Part shown: positions 9,197 through 18,070 of the stretch, one piece after another
How positions within the stretch are numbered: position 1 is the stretch's first letter
How the letters are laid out: the number at the start of each line of letters is the position of its first letter
Origin: Bradyrhizobium genosp. L
Lineage (GTDB): Bacteria; Pseudomonadota; Alphaproteobacteria; Rhizobiales; Xanthobacteraceae
DNA length: 64,000 nt
Assembly (NCBI RefSeq): GCF_015624485.1
Contig: NZ_CP061378.1
Span: forward strand, 1,426,001-1,490,000
Direction of reading: 5' to 3'
The notes under the pieces: model-generated
The model's input: the letters and a program-made list of their open reading frames with translations, nothing else
The model's database searches: none
What the model was told of the DNA's origin: nothing
Program-made: the position numbers and the translations under genes

Positions 9197-10156
9197 TCAG
9201 AGGTCGGCGGCGGCGATCCAGAATACCTCGCCCTCGGAGTCCTCGGTGTCGAGCCAGAGCAGCGGCAGGTTCGGATAGGCTTCCTCGAGATTGTCGCGGC
9301 CGCGGCCGATCTCGCAGAGCAGGCCGCCGTCGGGGGTGAGGTGGGCTTTCGCCTCATCGACGATGCGTCTGACGACGTCGAGCCCGTCGGCGCCGCCGTC
9401 GAAGGCGAGTTTCGGCTCGGCCCGGCACTCGCGCGGCAGCGATGCCATGCCGTCGGCATCGACATAGGGCGGGTTGGTGATGATGAGGTCGTAGCTGACG
9501 TTGCCGAGCGGCTTGAACAGGTCGCCGCGATGGAGCGTCAGGCGATCCTCAAGGCCATGGTCGGCGACATTGCGGGCGGCGACCTCAAGTGCATCCTTTG
9601 AAATGTCCACCGCATCGACCGCGGCATTGGGAAAATGACGGGCGGCGAGGATCGCAAGGCAGCCGGAGCCGGTGCAGAGGTCGAGCACGTGTTCAACCTC
9701 GTTGGCGTCCCCGATCAGCGAACTGCCGTCCTGGTCGCCGCCGAAATGCGAATCCAGCAGTTCGCCGATGAAGGAGCGCGGCACGATGGTGCGCTCGTCG
9801 ACATAGAACGGCAGGCCGCGCATGTAGACCTTGTTGACGAGATAGGCGGCCGGCTTCCGCGTCGTGATGCGGCGCTCGATCAGGTCGAGGATCGCTTTGC
9901 CTTCGGCCGCGGTGACGCGCGCGGCGGCAAAGCTCTCGAACTGGTCGGGATGCAGATGCAGCGTCTCGGAGATCAGGAAGGCGGCCTCCGCCACCGGATC
10001 GGTGGTGCCGTGCGCGAACACGAGCCCGGCCGCGTTGAAGCGGCTGACGGCATAGCGCAGGAAATCGAACAAACTGACGAGCTCGCCGGCACCTACTCTC
10101 GGCGCCCTCGGCACGGCAGGACCGCGCTTCGCAGGCACTTTGCTGCGTTTGGCCAT
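9197..10156 (-). CDS. prmB: Ribosomal protein L3 N5-glutamine methyltransferase
   Basis: SAM-dependent methyltransferase of the HemK/PrmB family, 319 residues, which modifies a Gln of ribosomal protein L3. The helical N-terminal substrate domain is followed by the SAM-binding block VLDLCTGSGCLAI and the catalytic NPPYVDADGM motif. The start ATG at 10156 overlaps the moaE stop by one base (TGATG), implying translational coupling. The basic N-terminus (MAKRSKVPAKRGP) is a lineage extension. PrmC (release factor) is the alternative assignment, but the NPPYVD context and RTIVPRSFIGELL favour PrmB. Confidence 0.92.
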   Translation of the reverse strand: MAKRSKVPAKRGPAVPRAPRVGAGELVSLFDFLRYAVSRFNAAGLVFAHGTTDPVAEAAFLISETLHLHPDQFESFAAARVTAAEGKAILDLIERRITTRKPAAYLVNKVYMRGLPFYVDERTIVPRSFIGELLDSHFGGDQDGSSLIGDANEVEHVLDLCTGSGCLAILAARHFPNAAVDAVDISKDALEVAARNVADHGLEDRLTLHRGDLFKPLGNVSYDLIITNPPYVDADGMASLPRECRAEPKLAFDGGADGLDVVRRIVDEAKAHLTPDGGLLCEIGRGRDNLEEAYPNLPLLWLDTEDSEGEVFWIAAADL

Positions 10157-10623
10157 CAGGATTTGGTCCAGCGCGCGGCGGCCGCGTCGTCATGGTCGCG
10201 GGCCTCGATCCAGCTCGTGCCGCGCGCGCTTTCCTCGCGCTTCCAGAACGGCGCGTTGGTCTTGAGATAGTCCATCAGGAATTCGGCAGCCTCGAACGCG
10301 GCCTGGCGGTGCGCCGAGGCGGTCACGACGAGCACGATGTTCGCGCCAGGCGGGATGCGGCCGACGCGATGAATGACGGTGAGGCCCTGCAACGGCCAGC
10401 GCGCGAGCGCCTCGTCGGCGTGGCGCTGGATTTCGGCTTCCGCCATGCCGGGATAGTGCTCGAGCGTCAACGCCGCAATCGGCGCGCCCTGTTCGCTGCC
10501 GCGGCAGATGCCGCTGAAGCTGACGACGGCGCCGACATCGGTGCGGCCCTCGCTCAGCGCGGCGATCTCCCGCGCGACGTCGAAGTCGGCTTGCTGGATT
10601 CGGATGGTCGCAGCGACGGTCAT
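10156..10623 (-). CDS. moaE: Molybdopterin synthase catalytic subunit
   Basis: Large subunit of molybdopterin synthase, 155 residues; with MoaD it inserts two dithiolene sulfurs into precursor Z (cPMP). Recognised by FSGICRGSEQ, LEHYPGMAE, VIHRVGRIPPG, VTASAHRQAAFEAAEFLMDYLKT and FWKREE, which carry the conserved His, Arg and Lys residues of the active site. It lies 7 bases after moaD and overlaps prmB. Other moa genes (moaA, moaC) are not in the window. Confidence 0.95.
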   Translation of the reverse strand: MTVAATIRIQQADFDVAREIAALSEGRTDVGAVVSFSGICRGSEQGAPIAALTLEHYPGMAEAEIQRHADEALARWPLQGLTVIHRVGRIPPGANIVLVVTASAHRQAAFEAAEFLMDYLKTNAPFWKREESARGTSWIEARDHDDAAAARWTKS

Positions 10624-10630
10624 TGAAGGT

Positions 10631-10882
10631 CTAGCCGCCGGTCATCGGCGGGAAGAACGCGATCTCGCGCGCGCCGGAGATCGCAGCGTCCGCCTTGACA
10701 TGGGCGTGGTCGATCGCGGCGCGGATCACCGTCGGCCTCTCGAAGGCATAGGCGTAAGTCTCGCCGCGCGCGGACAGCCAGCCGATCAACTCGCCGATGG
10801 TGCGCACATCGGCGGGCGGCTCGATGGTCTCTTCAGCCTTGCCGATGCGTTCGCGGACCCAGGCGAAATACTTCACTTTCAT
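10631..10882 (-). CDS. moaD: Molybdopterin synthase sulfur carrier subunit
   Basis: Ubiquitin-fold sulfur carrier of 83 residues ending in the required Gly-Gly (FFPPMTGG). The last Gly is adenylated and converted to a thiocarboxylate that donates sulfur to MoaE. The N-terminus MKVKYFAWVRERIGKAEETI matches the family. Its ATG overlaps the pgsA stop (ATGA), so expression is coupled to phospholipid synthase pgsA, an arrangement I take to be lineage-typical. Confidence 0.95.
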   Translation of the reverse strand: MKVKYFAWVRERIGKAEETIEPPADVRTIGELIGWLSARGETYAYAFERPTVIRAAIDHAHVKADAAISGAREIAFFPPMTGG

Positions 10883-11493
10883 CCCTCATCCTCCTTGATG
10901 AGGTGGTGGATGCCGGCGCGGAAATAGTCCCAGCCGGTGTAGATCGTGAAGATCGCCGACATCCACAGCAGTACGATGCCGATCAGCGTGGTCGGCGGAA
11001 AGATCTGCTCGCCGGCCTCGCCCGCGATCAAAAAGCCGATCGCGATGAGCTGGATCGTCGTCTTCCATTTCGCAAGCTTGGTGACGGGCACGCTGACCCG
11101 CAAGCCTGCGAGATATTCGCGCAGGCCCGAGACCAGGATCTCGCGGCACAGGATCACGATCGCCGCCCACAGCGTCCAGCCATGGATCGAATTGTCGGCG
11201 GCCAGCATCAGCAGCGAGGAGGCGACCAGGAGCTTGTCGGCGATCGGATCGAGCATGCGGCCGAACGCCGATTGCTGGTCCCAGATCCGGGCGTAATAGC
11301 CGTCGAGATAATCGGTGACCCCTGCGGCGATGAACACGGCCAGCGCCACCCAGCGCAGCCACAACGGGCCGTCCAGGATCGACTGCCAGTAGACGCAACC
11401 AATCACCACCGGGATCGCGGCGATCCGGGCGTAGGTCAGGATATTCGGAAGGGACAAGGTCTTGGGCTGTCCCCGGGTCGTGGCGATGTTCAT
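10879..11493 (-). CDS. pgsA: CDP-diacylglycerol-glycerol-3-phosphate 3-phosphatidyltransferase
   Basis: Inner-membrane CDP-alcohol phosphatidyltransferase of 204 residues that makes phosphatidylglycerol phosphate, the first step toward PG and cardiolipin. The signature DG-xx-AR-x8-G-xxx-D-xxx-D is fully present in DYLDGYYARIWDQQSAFG plus RMLDPIAD. Several hydrophobic helices follow. I start at the ATG at 11493 (MNIATTRGQPKTLSLPNILTY), because the open frame upstream to 11541 lacks family similarity. Order is uvrC, pgsA, moaD, moaE, prmB; uvrC-pgsA adjacency is widespread in proteobacteria. Confidence 0.95.
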   Translation of the reverse strand: MNIATTRGQPKTLSLPNILTYARIAAIPVVIGCVYWQSILDGPLWLRWVALAVFIAAGVTDYLDGYYARIWDQQSAFGRMLDPIADKLLVASSLLMLAADNSIHGWTLWAAIVILCREILVSGLREYLAGLRVSVPVTKLAKWKTTIQLIAIGFLIAGEAGEQIFPPTTLIGIVLLWMSAIFTIYTGWDYFRAGIHHLIKEDEG

Positions 11494-11583
11494 CAATGCT
11501 ACCAATACCGCTGAAGCTGGAAGGTCAACAGGCGGGCCCAAACATGGTCAGTCGGAGCGACGCCCTGATGACTCGGCTCTTCT

Positions 11584-13665
11584 TTACCCCGGCTGGGCGT
11601 GGAAAAACTCGAAAATCTTGCGGGCGCTTTCGGCGCTGACCCCGGGAACCTTGCCGAGGTCGGCGATCGAGGCCCGCTCGATCTCCTTGAGGGTTCCGAA
11701 GTGATGCAGCAAGGCACGTTTGCGCGACGGCCCGATGCCGGGGATCTCCTGCAGGCCGGCCTCGCGGATGTCCTTTTTGCGCAGCTTGCGATGCGAGCCG
11801 ATCACGAAGCGGTGGGCCTCGTCGCGCAGCCGCTGGATGAAATACAGCACCGGGTCGCGCGGCTCCAGCTTGATCGCCTCGCGGTCCGGCATGAACAGGG
11901 TTTCGCGGCCGGCGTCGCGCTCCGGCCCCTTGGCGACCGCCATCAGCGCGACCTGGGTGAGCCCGAGAGTCTGGAAAGTCTCTCTCACGGCATTGAGCTG
12001 GCCCCGGCCGCCATCGATGATCACCAGATCCGGCCATTGCGGAAATGAATCGTCGTCCGGCTTGTCACTGGCCTTGGCGGCGTCGCCCTCAGGGGGCTTC
12101 AGCAGGCGCTTGAAACGCCGCTCCAGCATCTCGCGCATCATGCCGTAATCGTCGCCGGGCGTCAGCCCCTCGGACTTGATGTTGAACTTGCGATACTGGT
12201 TCTTCATGAAGCCGTCGGGCCCGGCCACGATCATCGCGCCGACCGCGTTGGTGCCCTGGATGTGGCTGTTGTCGTAGACCTCGATGCGCTTGGGCGCATG
12301 CGGCAGGCCGAGCGTCGTGACCATGGCCTCGAGCAGCCGGCTCTGGGTTGCTGTATCCGCGAGCTTGCGGCCGAGCGCCTCGCGCGCATTGGTCAGCGCG
12401 TGGGCGACCAACTCCTTCTTCTCGCCGCGCTTCGGCACCGAGACTTCGACCTTGTGGCCTGCCTTGACCGACAGCGCGTCGGCGAGCAGTGCGCTCTCCT
12501 CGATCTCGTGCGACAGCAGGATCAGTTTTGGCGGCGGCTTGTCGTCGTAGAACTGCGCCAGGAACGAGGACAGCACCTCCTCTTGCGTGAACGTCTTCTC
12601 GGCCTTCGGGAAATAGGCGCGGTTGCCCCAGTTCTGGCCGGTGCGGAAGAAGAACACCTCGACGCACGAATAGCCGCCCTCCTGGTGGATGGCGAACACG
12701 TCGGCCTCCTCCACCGTGCGCGGGTTGATGCCCTGCTGCGACTGGATCGCCGACAGCGCCGCGAGGCGGTCGCGGTAGAGCGCCGCGGTCTCGAATTCAA
12801 GCTCGCCGGAGGCCTTCTCCATCTCGGCCGCGAGCAACTCCTTCACCGCATGGCTGCGGCCCGACAGGAATTCGGTCGCCTCGCGCACCAATTCGCTGTA
12901 GCCGGGGAAATCGATCTCGCGCGTGCAGGGACCGGCGCATCGCTTGATCTGGTAGAGCAGGCAGGGTCGGGTGCGGCTCTCGAAGAAGCCGTCGGTGCAG
13001 GAGCGGATCAGGAACGCGCGCTGCAGCGCCGTGATGGTGCGGTTGACGGCGCCGGCATTGGCGAACGGGCCGAAATAGCGCCCGGGCCGCGACTGCGCGC
13101 CGCGATGTTTCAGGATCTGCGGCGCCCAATGGTCGCCGGAGATCAGGATATAGGGAAACGATTTGTCGTCGCGCAGTTGCACGTTGAAGCGCGGGCGAAG
13201 CTGCTTGATCAGGTTCGCTTCAAGCAGCAGCGCTTCGGTCTCGGTCGAGGTCGAGATGATCTCGACCTCGGTGGTGGCGGCGATCATGCGCAGGATGCGC
13301 GCCGGCAGCGGCGCGCTGGCCCGCGCATAGGACGACAGCCGCTTTTTGACGTTCTTCGCCTTGCCGACATAGAGCACGTCGTGGACGGCATTGAGCATGC
13401 GGTAGACGCCGGGCGAGGTCGGCGCGAGGCGGACCGCGTTCTCGATCGCGGCGTGGCCGACCGCGAGCCGGCCCTCGGCGATGGCTTCGGCCATCTCGTC
13501 CGCAGCGTCCGGCAGACGCGCCTCGTCCTCCTCCTCGGGGGCGGAGGTTTCCGGATCGACATCGCCGGTGTCGAGCGAGAGGTCGTTTTGCGGCAAGTCG
13601 GATTGCGAACCGCGCCGCGCCTTTGGCGGGGCCGGCGTCGGCCGCTCGGGAGAATCGTCAACCAT
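11584..13665 (-). CDS. uvrC: Excinuclease ABC subunit C
   Basis: Nucleotide excision repair endonuclease of 693 residues that makes both incisions around a lesion bound by UvrB. Its GIY-YIG domain is at about residues 80-165 ([29 protein letters not shown]), followed by a Cys-rich segment ([25 protein letters not shown]), a UVR motif, the RNase H-like domain ([31 protein letters not shown]) and a C-terminal helix-hairpin-helix pair ([33 protein letters not shown]). The first 65 residues are an acidic, probably disordered extension. The start is the ATG at 13665. Confidence 0.97.
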   Translation of the reverse strand: MVDDSPERPTPAPPKARRGSQSDLPQNDLSLDTGDVDPETSAPEEEDEARLPDAADEMAEAIAEGRLAVGHAAIENAVRLAPTSPGVYRMLNAVHDVLYVGKAKNVKKRLSSYARASAPLPARILRMIAATTEVEIISTSTETEALLLEANLIKQLRPRFNVQLRDDKSFPYILISGDHWAPQILKHRGAQSRPGRYFGPFANAGAVNRTITALQRAFLIRSCTDGFFESRTRPCLLYQIKRCAGPCTREIDFPGYSELVREATEFLSGRSHAVKELLAAEMEKASGELEFETAALYRDRLAALSAIQSQQGINPRTVEEADVFAIHQEGGYSCVEVFFFRTGQNWGNRAYFPKAEKTFTQEEVLSSFLAQFYDDKPPPKLILLSHEIEESALLADALSVKAGHKVEVSVPKRGEKKELVAHALTNAREALGRKLADTATQSRLLEAMVTTLGLPHAPKRIEVYDNSHIQGTNAVGAMIVAGPDGFMKNQYRKFNIKSEGLTPGDDYGMMREMLERRFKRLLKPPEGDAAKASDKPDDDSFPQWPDLVIIDGGRGQLNAVRETFQTLGLTQVALMAVAKGPERDAGRETLFMPDREAIKLEPRDPVLYFIQRLRDEAHRFVIGSHRKLRKKDIREAGLQEIPGIGPSRKRALLHHFGTLKEIERASIADLGKVPGVSAESARKIFEFFHAQPG

Positions 13666-13815
13666 GGCCGTAAACTAAGCGCTTGGACCGGCCCTCGCCA
13701 GCGTCGGCGGCACTGCAAACAGGAGCCGATTGCAGGCGGTTACCCGGTCGATCCGCCTCCGCGCCGGCGGTTCGGTAACGTCTCGTTAAGACTGATGAGC
13801 GGGCGGTAACCGGGC

Positions 13816-13831
13816 TTAACAGCCCTTTAAC
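13816..13831 (+). promoter_or_regulatory. CtrA-like binding site TTAA-N7-TTAAC
   Basis: The sequence TTAACAGCCCTTTAAC matches the consensus TTAA, seven bases, TTAAC for the alphaproteobacterial cell-cycle regulator CtrA exactly. It lies 98 bases upstream of the outer membrane protein ATG and 150 bases upstream of divergent uvrC. The surrounding 264-base intergenic region (13666-13929) is AT-rich near 13830-13860 and holds no other gene. The match is seen; binding is inferred. Confidence 0.45.
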
Positions 13832-13929
13832 TTAAAACTCTCGATAAACCTTAGCGAAATAAGTGGAATTCCGTAACCACGCCGGCCACTTGGCGGCGGG
13901 TTTCGGCAGTTGCGTGGTGGAGAGTAGCA

Positions 13930-14550
13930 ATGACCCGGTTGGTTGTGCGAGCGCTGGCTTTGATCGTGGCGGGCTGGACGACCTCGGCCGCGTCAGCCGA
14001 CCTCAACTACGGTACGCCTTACACCGTCAATCAGCCGCTCAACGCCTATAGCTGGGCCGGTCCCTATCTCGGCGGCAACATCGGCTATGGCTGGGGTGCG
14101 GTCGACAACAACCCGACCAAGCCGGACGGCTTCACCGGCGGTGTCCAGGCCGGCTACAATTTCCAGAACGGCAGCCCCTTCGTGTTCGGCATCGAGGGCG
14201 ACATCCAGGCCAACGCTGCGGACGACCGGTTCGCGCCGTGGAAGTTCTCCAATCCCTGGTTCGGCACCGTGCGCGGCCGCGCCGGCTACGCCGTCAACAA
14301 CGTGCTGTTCTATGCGACCGGCGGTCTCGCCTTCGGCGAGCTGCGCGGCGAGACCTTCGGCGTATCGGAGTCGCACACCAATCCGGGCTGGACGCTCGGC
14401 GCCGGCGCCGAAATGGCGTTCGCCCCGCACTGGAGCGCCAAGATCGAATATCTCTACGTCGATCTGGCCAGCAGCCATTTCGCGATCACAGGCACCTCGA
14501 ACGGCTACGGCTTCAACCTGGTCCGCGCCGGCATCAACTACCACTTCTGA
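13930..14550 (+). CDS. Outer membrane beta-barrel protein, Omp25/Omp31 (RopB-like) family
   Basis: 206-residue porin-like protein with a signal peptide (MTRLVVRALALIVAGWTTSAASA, cleavage after about residue 23). The mature chain is an eight-strand-type barrel: WAGPYLGGNIGYGWG, GFTGGVQAGYNFQNG, FVFGIEGDIQA, WFGTVRGRAGYAVNNVLFYATGGLAFGEL, GWTLGAGAEMAFAPHWSAKIEYLYVDL, and a C-terminal aromatic NLVRAGINYHF ending in Phe as required for outer membrane insertion. Known relatives are major surface proteins of Brucella and rhizobia. It has its own promoter region with a CtrA-like site and a downstream terminator, so it is monocistronic. Confidence 0.92.
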   Translation: MTRLVVRALALIVAGWTTSAASADLNYGTPYTVNQPLNAYSWAGPYLGGNIGYGWGAVDNNPTKPDGFTGGVQAGYNFQNGSPFVFGIEGDIQANAADDRFAPWKFSNPWFGTVRGRAGYAVNNVLFYATGGLAFGELRGETFGVSESHTNPGWTLGAGAEMAFAPHWSAKIEYLYVDLASSHFAITGTSNGYGFNLVRAGINYHF

Positions 14551-14573
14551 GAAGAAAACGTCTGATATCAACT

Positions 14574-14607
14574 CCCGGCCGTGCCTTGCGCGGCCGGGTT
14601 TCTTTTT
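14574..14607 (+). terminator. Rho-independent terminator of the outer membrane protein gene
   Basis: Perfect 8-bp stem CCCGGCCG (14574-14581) and CGGCCGGG (14591-14598), 9-base loop, followed by TTTCTTTTT. It begins 24 bases after the stop codon at 14550. Confidence 0.9.
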
Positions 14608-14802
14608 GCGGCGATGTTCGGAGATGCATGCAGCAAGCTGCGCGCCGCGGATCGCGCCACGGCATCCGGCCGCACGCTTCAACTGCACGGAGGCCGCCGG
14701 TGGCATCCGCATCAAGCAACTGGTTACGCGGCGAGCGCGAGCTTCGTGCTCGTCGACAGCTACATGCAGCGCTTCATCCGGATCTCATCGCGAGTTGCGC
14801 GC

Positions 14803-15018
14803 TCACGACGAAATCACCAGGTTGACCGCCTTCGGGCCCTTGCCCTTCTTGTCCGGCTCGACCTCGAATGTAATGCGTTGTCCTTCAGTCAAGTCCTTCA
14901 ATCCCGCCCGCTCGACTGCCGTGATGTGAACGAACACATCGCGGCCGCCATCATCAGGCTTGATGAAGCCGTAGCCACGCTCTCCGTTGAAGAACTTGAC
15001 TGTCCCAGTCATGGCCAT
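14803..15018 (-). CDS. Cold-shock domain protein (CspA family)
   Basis: 71-residue single cold-shock domain that binds single-stranded RNA/DNA and melts mRNA structure. RNP1 is RGYGFIKP and RNP2 is VFVHITAV, within MAMTGTVKFFNGERGYGFIKPDD. The start is the ATG at 15018 with AGGAG seven bases upstream; a second in-frame Met two codons later is possible. The frame stays open upstream to 15105, but that part is a G-rich leader. CspA-type genes are usually controlled through long structured 5' leaders, and the 260-base region 15019-15278 could hold one. Confidence 0.93.
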   Translation of the reverse strand: MAMTGTVKFFNGERGYGFIKPDDGGRDVFVHITAVERAGLKDLTEGQRITFEVEPDKKGKGPKAVNLVISS

Positions 15019-15278
15019 CGGGAAACTCCTCCCCCGTATTGCTCCCCCGCTACGCGCACGCCGCGCAGCGGTTGACCGACATTCGCTTGTCGGAAGCCTG
15101 GCCACCTGAACAGGCCGGCGTCACGCCGCCGGTCTGCCTGGATTTTATTTCGGCCTTGTCACTCCGCCGCAACCATTCGCGGAAGCGGAACGTAAAGCCA
15201 GTCGTAACAGGATGAGCATAATACGGTTCCGCGCAGATTGCCTACGCTCAAATCGCACTTTTCAATCGGCACGGTGGA

Positions 15279-16139
15279 TTAGGGTTTGGGCGTCTCTATT
15301 CTGAAGCGGGCCGCGCCACCTTGGCCGAGCGGCTTCTCGAGTTCGGGCAAGATCAGCTTCAACTCGTTGGCCAACGTCCACGGCGGATTCACGATCAGCA
15401 GGCCGGTGGAGACCAGGCCGCGGTCTGCTTCTTGCGGTGCCACACTGAATTCCAAACGCAAGCATTTGCCGGCGGGGCGGCTTGTTGCGGCCGCTGCTGC
15501 GACGCTGCGCGCGAGTTCGTCGGTGGCTCTCCGTGATTTTACGGGGTACCAGATCAAATAGGCGCCGGTCGGCCACTTCGCGAATGCGTCAGAAAAGCTG
15601 TTTGCCAGCCGCTCGAATTCATCCTTTGCCTCGAACGGCGGATCGATCAGCACAAGGCCGCGCCGCTCGTTCGGTGGCACGAAAGCCGGCAATGCCATCC
15701 AGCCGTCGACATCGACGACACGCGCCTGCGTGTCGCGCCGCAATGCGTCGATCAGTTGCTTGCGCGCCACGGGCTCGATCTCGCAGGCGGTGAGGCGGTC
15801 CTGTGGCCGCAACATGGCCCGCGCGATCAGAGGCGAGCCGGGATAGGCTTTGAGCTCGGACTTCGGATTGAACGCCCTGACGATATCGAGATAGGGCGCA
15901 ACCAGCGGCAAGGTCTGCTCGGAAAGCCGCGCCTGCATCAGCCGCGCGATACCTGTCAGCCATTCGCCGCCGCGCTGCGCCTCGCTCGAGGTCAGGTCGT
16001 AGAGACCGGCGCCGGCATGGGTGTCGATGACGCGCAAGGCGGCCGGCTTTTCCTGCAGATAGGTCAGCATGCGCACCAGCACGATGTGCTTGATGACATC
16101 GGCGAAGCTGCCCGCGTGAAAGGCGTGTCGGTAGTTCAT
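15279..16139 (-). CDS. rlmJ: 23S rRNA (adenine2030-N6)-methyltransferase
   Basis: SAM-dependent N6-adenine methyltransferase of 286 residues acting on 23S rRNA. It starts MNYRHAFHAGSFADVIKHIVL, diagnostic of RlmJ (YhiR), and has the SAM-site region VIDTHAGAGLYDL and the catalytic DPPFEAKDEFERL (D-P-P-F) motif. The ATG at 16139 is preferred because family members begin MNYRHxxHAGN/S; the upstream extension to 16166 lacks that support. RlmJ is otherwise linked to DNA uptake in some bacteria; no such context here. Confidence 0.95.
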   Translation of the reverse strand: MNYRHAFHAGSFADVIKHIVLVRMLTYLQEKPAALRVIDTHAGAGLYDLTSSEAQRGGEWLTGIARLMQARLSEQTLPLVAPYLDIVRAFNPKSELKAYPGSPLIARAMLRPQDRLTACEIEPVARKQLIDALRRDTQARVVDVDGWMALPAFVPPNERRGLVLIDPPFEAKDEFERLANSFSDAFAKWPTGAYLIWYPVKSRRATDELARSVAAAAATSRPAGKCLRLEFSVAPQEADRGLVSTGLLIVNPPWTLANELKLILPELEKPLGQGGAARFRIETPKP

Positions 16140-16182
16140 GAGATGATCGTGCCGCGTTTCGGGCAAAGCGCATTTTATACTT

Positions 16183-16270
16183 CGTCATGCCCGGGCTTGT
16201 CCCCGGCATCCACGTCTTGGCTGCTGCATCAAGAAAGACGTGGATGGCCGGGACGAGCCCGGGCATGACG
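16183..16270. repeat. Family B repeat pair
   Basis: Facing arms CGTCATGCCCGGGCTTG (16183) and the mirror ending CGAGCCCGGGCATGACG (16270), between rlmJ and the RNase T2 gene. The arms can pair over about 35 bases with a short central spacer. Confidence 0.85.
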
Positions 16271-16279
16271 CAGAGAGTG

Positions 16280-16966
16280 TCAGCCGCCGCGCATCGGCGG
16301 CATCAGCACCTGGTCGCGGCGGCAGGCGCGGCGGTCGATCTCCTCGCAGGAGCGGAATTGCAGATCCTTGCTGAGGCAGATCCGCACTTCGCTGAGCCGC
16401 CGGCTGTCGCAGGTCACCGAGATCGCCGAACTGCTCAGCCCCGGATTGACCTTGATGAAGGCCGCTTCCAGATCGTCGGGCGCGATCGTCCTCGGCTCCG
16501 ACAGCTGGAGGAATTCCTCGGGGATCTTCACCGCGGCGCGTGCCTTGCGGATCGCCTCGAAATAGGCGCGCTCGCCCAGGCCCGAGCAGGTGCCGTGCTT
16601 GTCCCATTCGTTGTAGATCAGCCCGGGCGCCGGCATCAGGTCGAGCATCGAGGTCATGATACCGCGGGCGAGCCGCGGCGAGGGCCGCTGGCAGTATTCG
16701 GGAAAGCCGCGCTCATATTGCGGCCACAGGCCGTGCACCACGAAGGAATAGGGCCGTCCGCCGCATTGCGCCTGGGTGCCGCGGCCGTTGTTGCCGCGCT
16801 CGCTTGCCGCCTCGCAGAAGGACGGCGACCAGGACAGCGACAGCACATAGAAATCGAATTCGCCCGGCGTGTTCTGACGGCGGTCCTGCGCCGACGCCAT
16901 TGCCGTGGCGCACAGGACAAAAACAATTGAAGCGAGAAATCGCGAAATGGTGACCAACCGAGGCAT
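16280..16966 (-). CDS. Secreted ribonuclease T2 family protein
   Basis: 228-residue RNase T2-type endoribonuclease with an N-terminal signal peptide (MPRLVTISRFLASIVFVLCATAMASA, cleavage about residue 26). Conserved active-site segments are CAS I, FVVHGLWPQY (76-84, His-Trp), and CAS II, NEWDKHGTC (119-127, Glu, Lys and His). Six or more Cys suggest disulfides in the periplasm. Bacterial RNase T2 (RNase I) scavenges periplasmic RNA. I start at the ATG at 16966; the open frame to 17062 would bury the signal peptide. Confidence 0.92.
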   Translation of the reverse strand: MPRLVTISRFLASIVFVLCATAMASAQDRRQNTPGEFDFYVLSLSWSPSFCEAASERGNNGRGTQAQCGGRPYSFVVHGLWPQYERGFPEYCQRPSPRLARGIMTSMLDLMPAPGLIYNEWDKHGTCSGLGERAYFEAIRKARAAVKIPEEFLQLSEPRTIAPDDLEAAFIKVNPGLSSSAISVTCDSRRLSEVRICLSKDLQFRSCEEIDRRACRRDQVLMPPMRGG

Positions 16967-17092
16967 CAAGCGCTCCCCCAAACTCGACCGTCCGAAGCCT
17001 AGCAGGCCACTGGAACAATTCAAGAACAAAAGAAATCGTCCGCGGGCAGCAGAGCTGTCCACGAACGATCGGCTCGCCGGTCTAGCCAGAGA

Positions 17093-17560
17093 TCAGGGCC
17101 GCGCGGCCTTGCAGGAGGGATTATAGGCCCAGTTGCGGTCAAGCCCGGTCACGCACCATTCGACGCCCTGGCCGATGCCGGAGAAGCCGCCGTCCTCGAT
17201 GATCGAGTAGTGCACGGTGCGCACCTTGCCGTCGCTCAGCATCGCCTGGCCGGAGCAATAGCGGCGCGGAATGTTGTCGGACTGCCAGGGGCGGAACGCG
17301 GTCTCGTGGATGCGGTCGAAGCCGGTGATGACCAGCGGCGAATTCCAGAAGGTGGCTTCCTTCTCGTGGAATTGATCGCTAATCGTCGGCAGCGCACGCT
17401 CGCAGGGGGCTACGTTACCGTCATAGCGCGGTCCGGACAGCCAGAAATTCAGCTCAAATGGGTTGGCGGCCTGCGCCGTGCTCCCGGCAGAGGCCAGCAG
17501 GCCGATTGCGAGCGCGGCGCCAGCACCGAGCTTCTTGGCTGAAATCAACAGGTCGCGCAT
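17093..17560 (-). CDS. Conserved exported hypothetical protein
   Basis: 155-residue protein I do not recognise. It has a signal peptide (MRDLLISAKKLGAGAALAIGLLASAGSTAQA) and a mature part with four Cys (APCERALP, RRYCSGQA, EWCVTG, NPSCKAARP), so two disulfides are plausible. The motif RYDGNVAPCERALPTISDQFHEKE is distinctive. Start chosen at the ATG at 17560 with GGTGGA upstream; 17578 is an alternative. The next gene on the plus strand is divergent, 166 bases away, and also exported. Confidence 0.75.
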   Translation of the reverse strand: MRDLLISAKKLGAGAALAIGLLASAGSTAQAANPFELNFWLSGPRYDGNVAPCERALPTISDQFHEKEATFWNSPLVITGFDRIHETAFRPWQSDNIPRRYCSGQAMLSDGKVRTVHYSIIEDGGFSGIGQGVEWCVTGLDRNWAYNPSCKAARP

Positions 17561-17726
17561 GGGGAATCCACCGATCATCCGATTGCCGCGGACGGTGCCG
17601 TGAAGCCCCGGCAAGGTCAAGTGCAGCGCGGCAACACCTGCGGACAAGTCCGCATCCGGCGGCCGGCTCGTTCTTTTCATGGCCGCCTGGGCACTCTATG
17701 TTGGGCCAAGCGAAATGGAGTCTGCG

Positions 17727-18026
17727 ATGCGAAGGAAATTGGCCGCGTGCCTGGTTGCCGTTTGCGGGGTGCTGGCCGTGGTGCCGGCGCGGGCCGACTG
17801 GTTGCAGCCGGTGCCGCCCTTCAAGGGCAATGATACCGGCGGGATCATCGCCTACACGCTCGCGACCCAGGCCGATGCAAGGCAGCTGGCCGTCGATCAC
17901 TGCGCCTCCTACGGCAAGGTGGTGAAATTCCTCGCGGTCAACGCCTATCCGGGCGGCTATATCTCGTTCGCCTGCCGCTGGGTGCCCTATGGCGCAGCCG
18001 GCCGGCCCTTGCGCACGCTCTATTGA
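17727..18026 (+). CDS. Small exported hypothetical protein
   Basis: 99 residues with a signal peptide (MRRKLAACLVAVCGVLAVVPARA). The mature 76 residues contain two Cys (VDHCASYGK, SFACRWVPYG) and no family I recognise. Start at the ATG at 17727 with GGAG seven bases upstream. The DUF3617-like gene follows 44 bases later, so they are likely co-transcribed. Confidence 0.75.
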   Translation: MRRKLAACLVAVCGVLAVVPARADWLQPVPPFKGNDTGGIIAYTLATQADARQLAVDHCASYGKVVKFLAVNAYPGGYISFACRWVPYGAAGRPLRTLY

Positions 18027-18070
18027 GCGCGCGCTCGCATCCTTTGATCGTTGAGCCGGGAGGAACGCGC

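Noticed and set aside
12262..13809. 515-codon plus-strand frame opposite uvrC
   Set aside because: Antisense shadow of uvrC with no motif.
15019..15105. N-terminal extension of the cold-shock protein
   Set aside because: The internal ATG at 15018 has AGGAG at proper spacing and gives the family-standard length.
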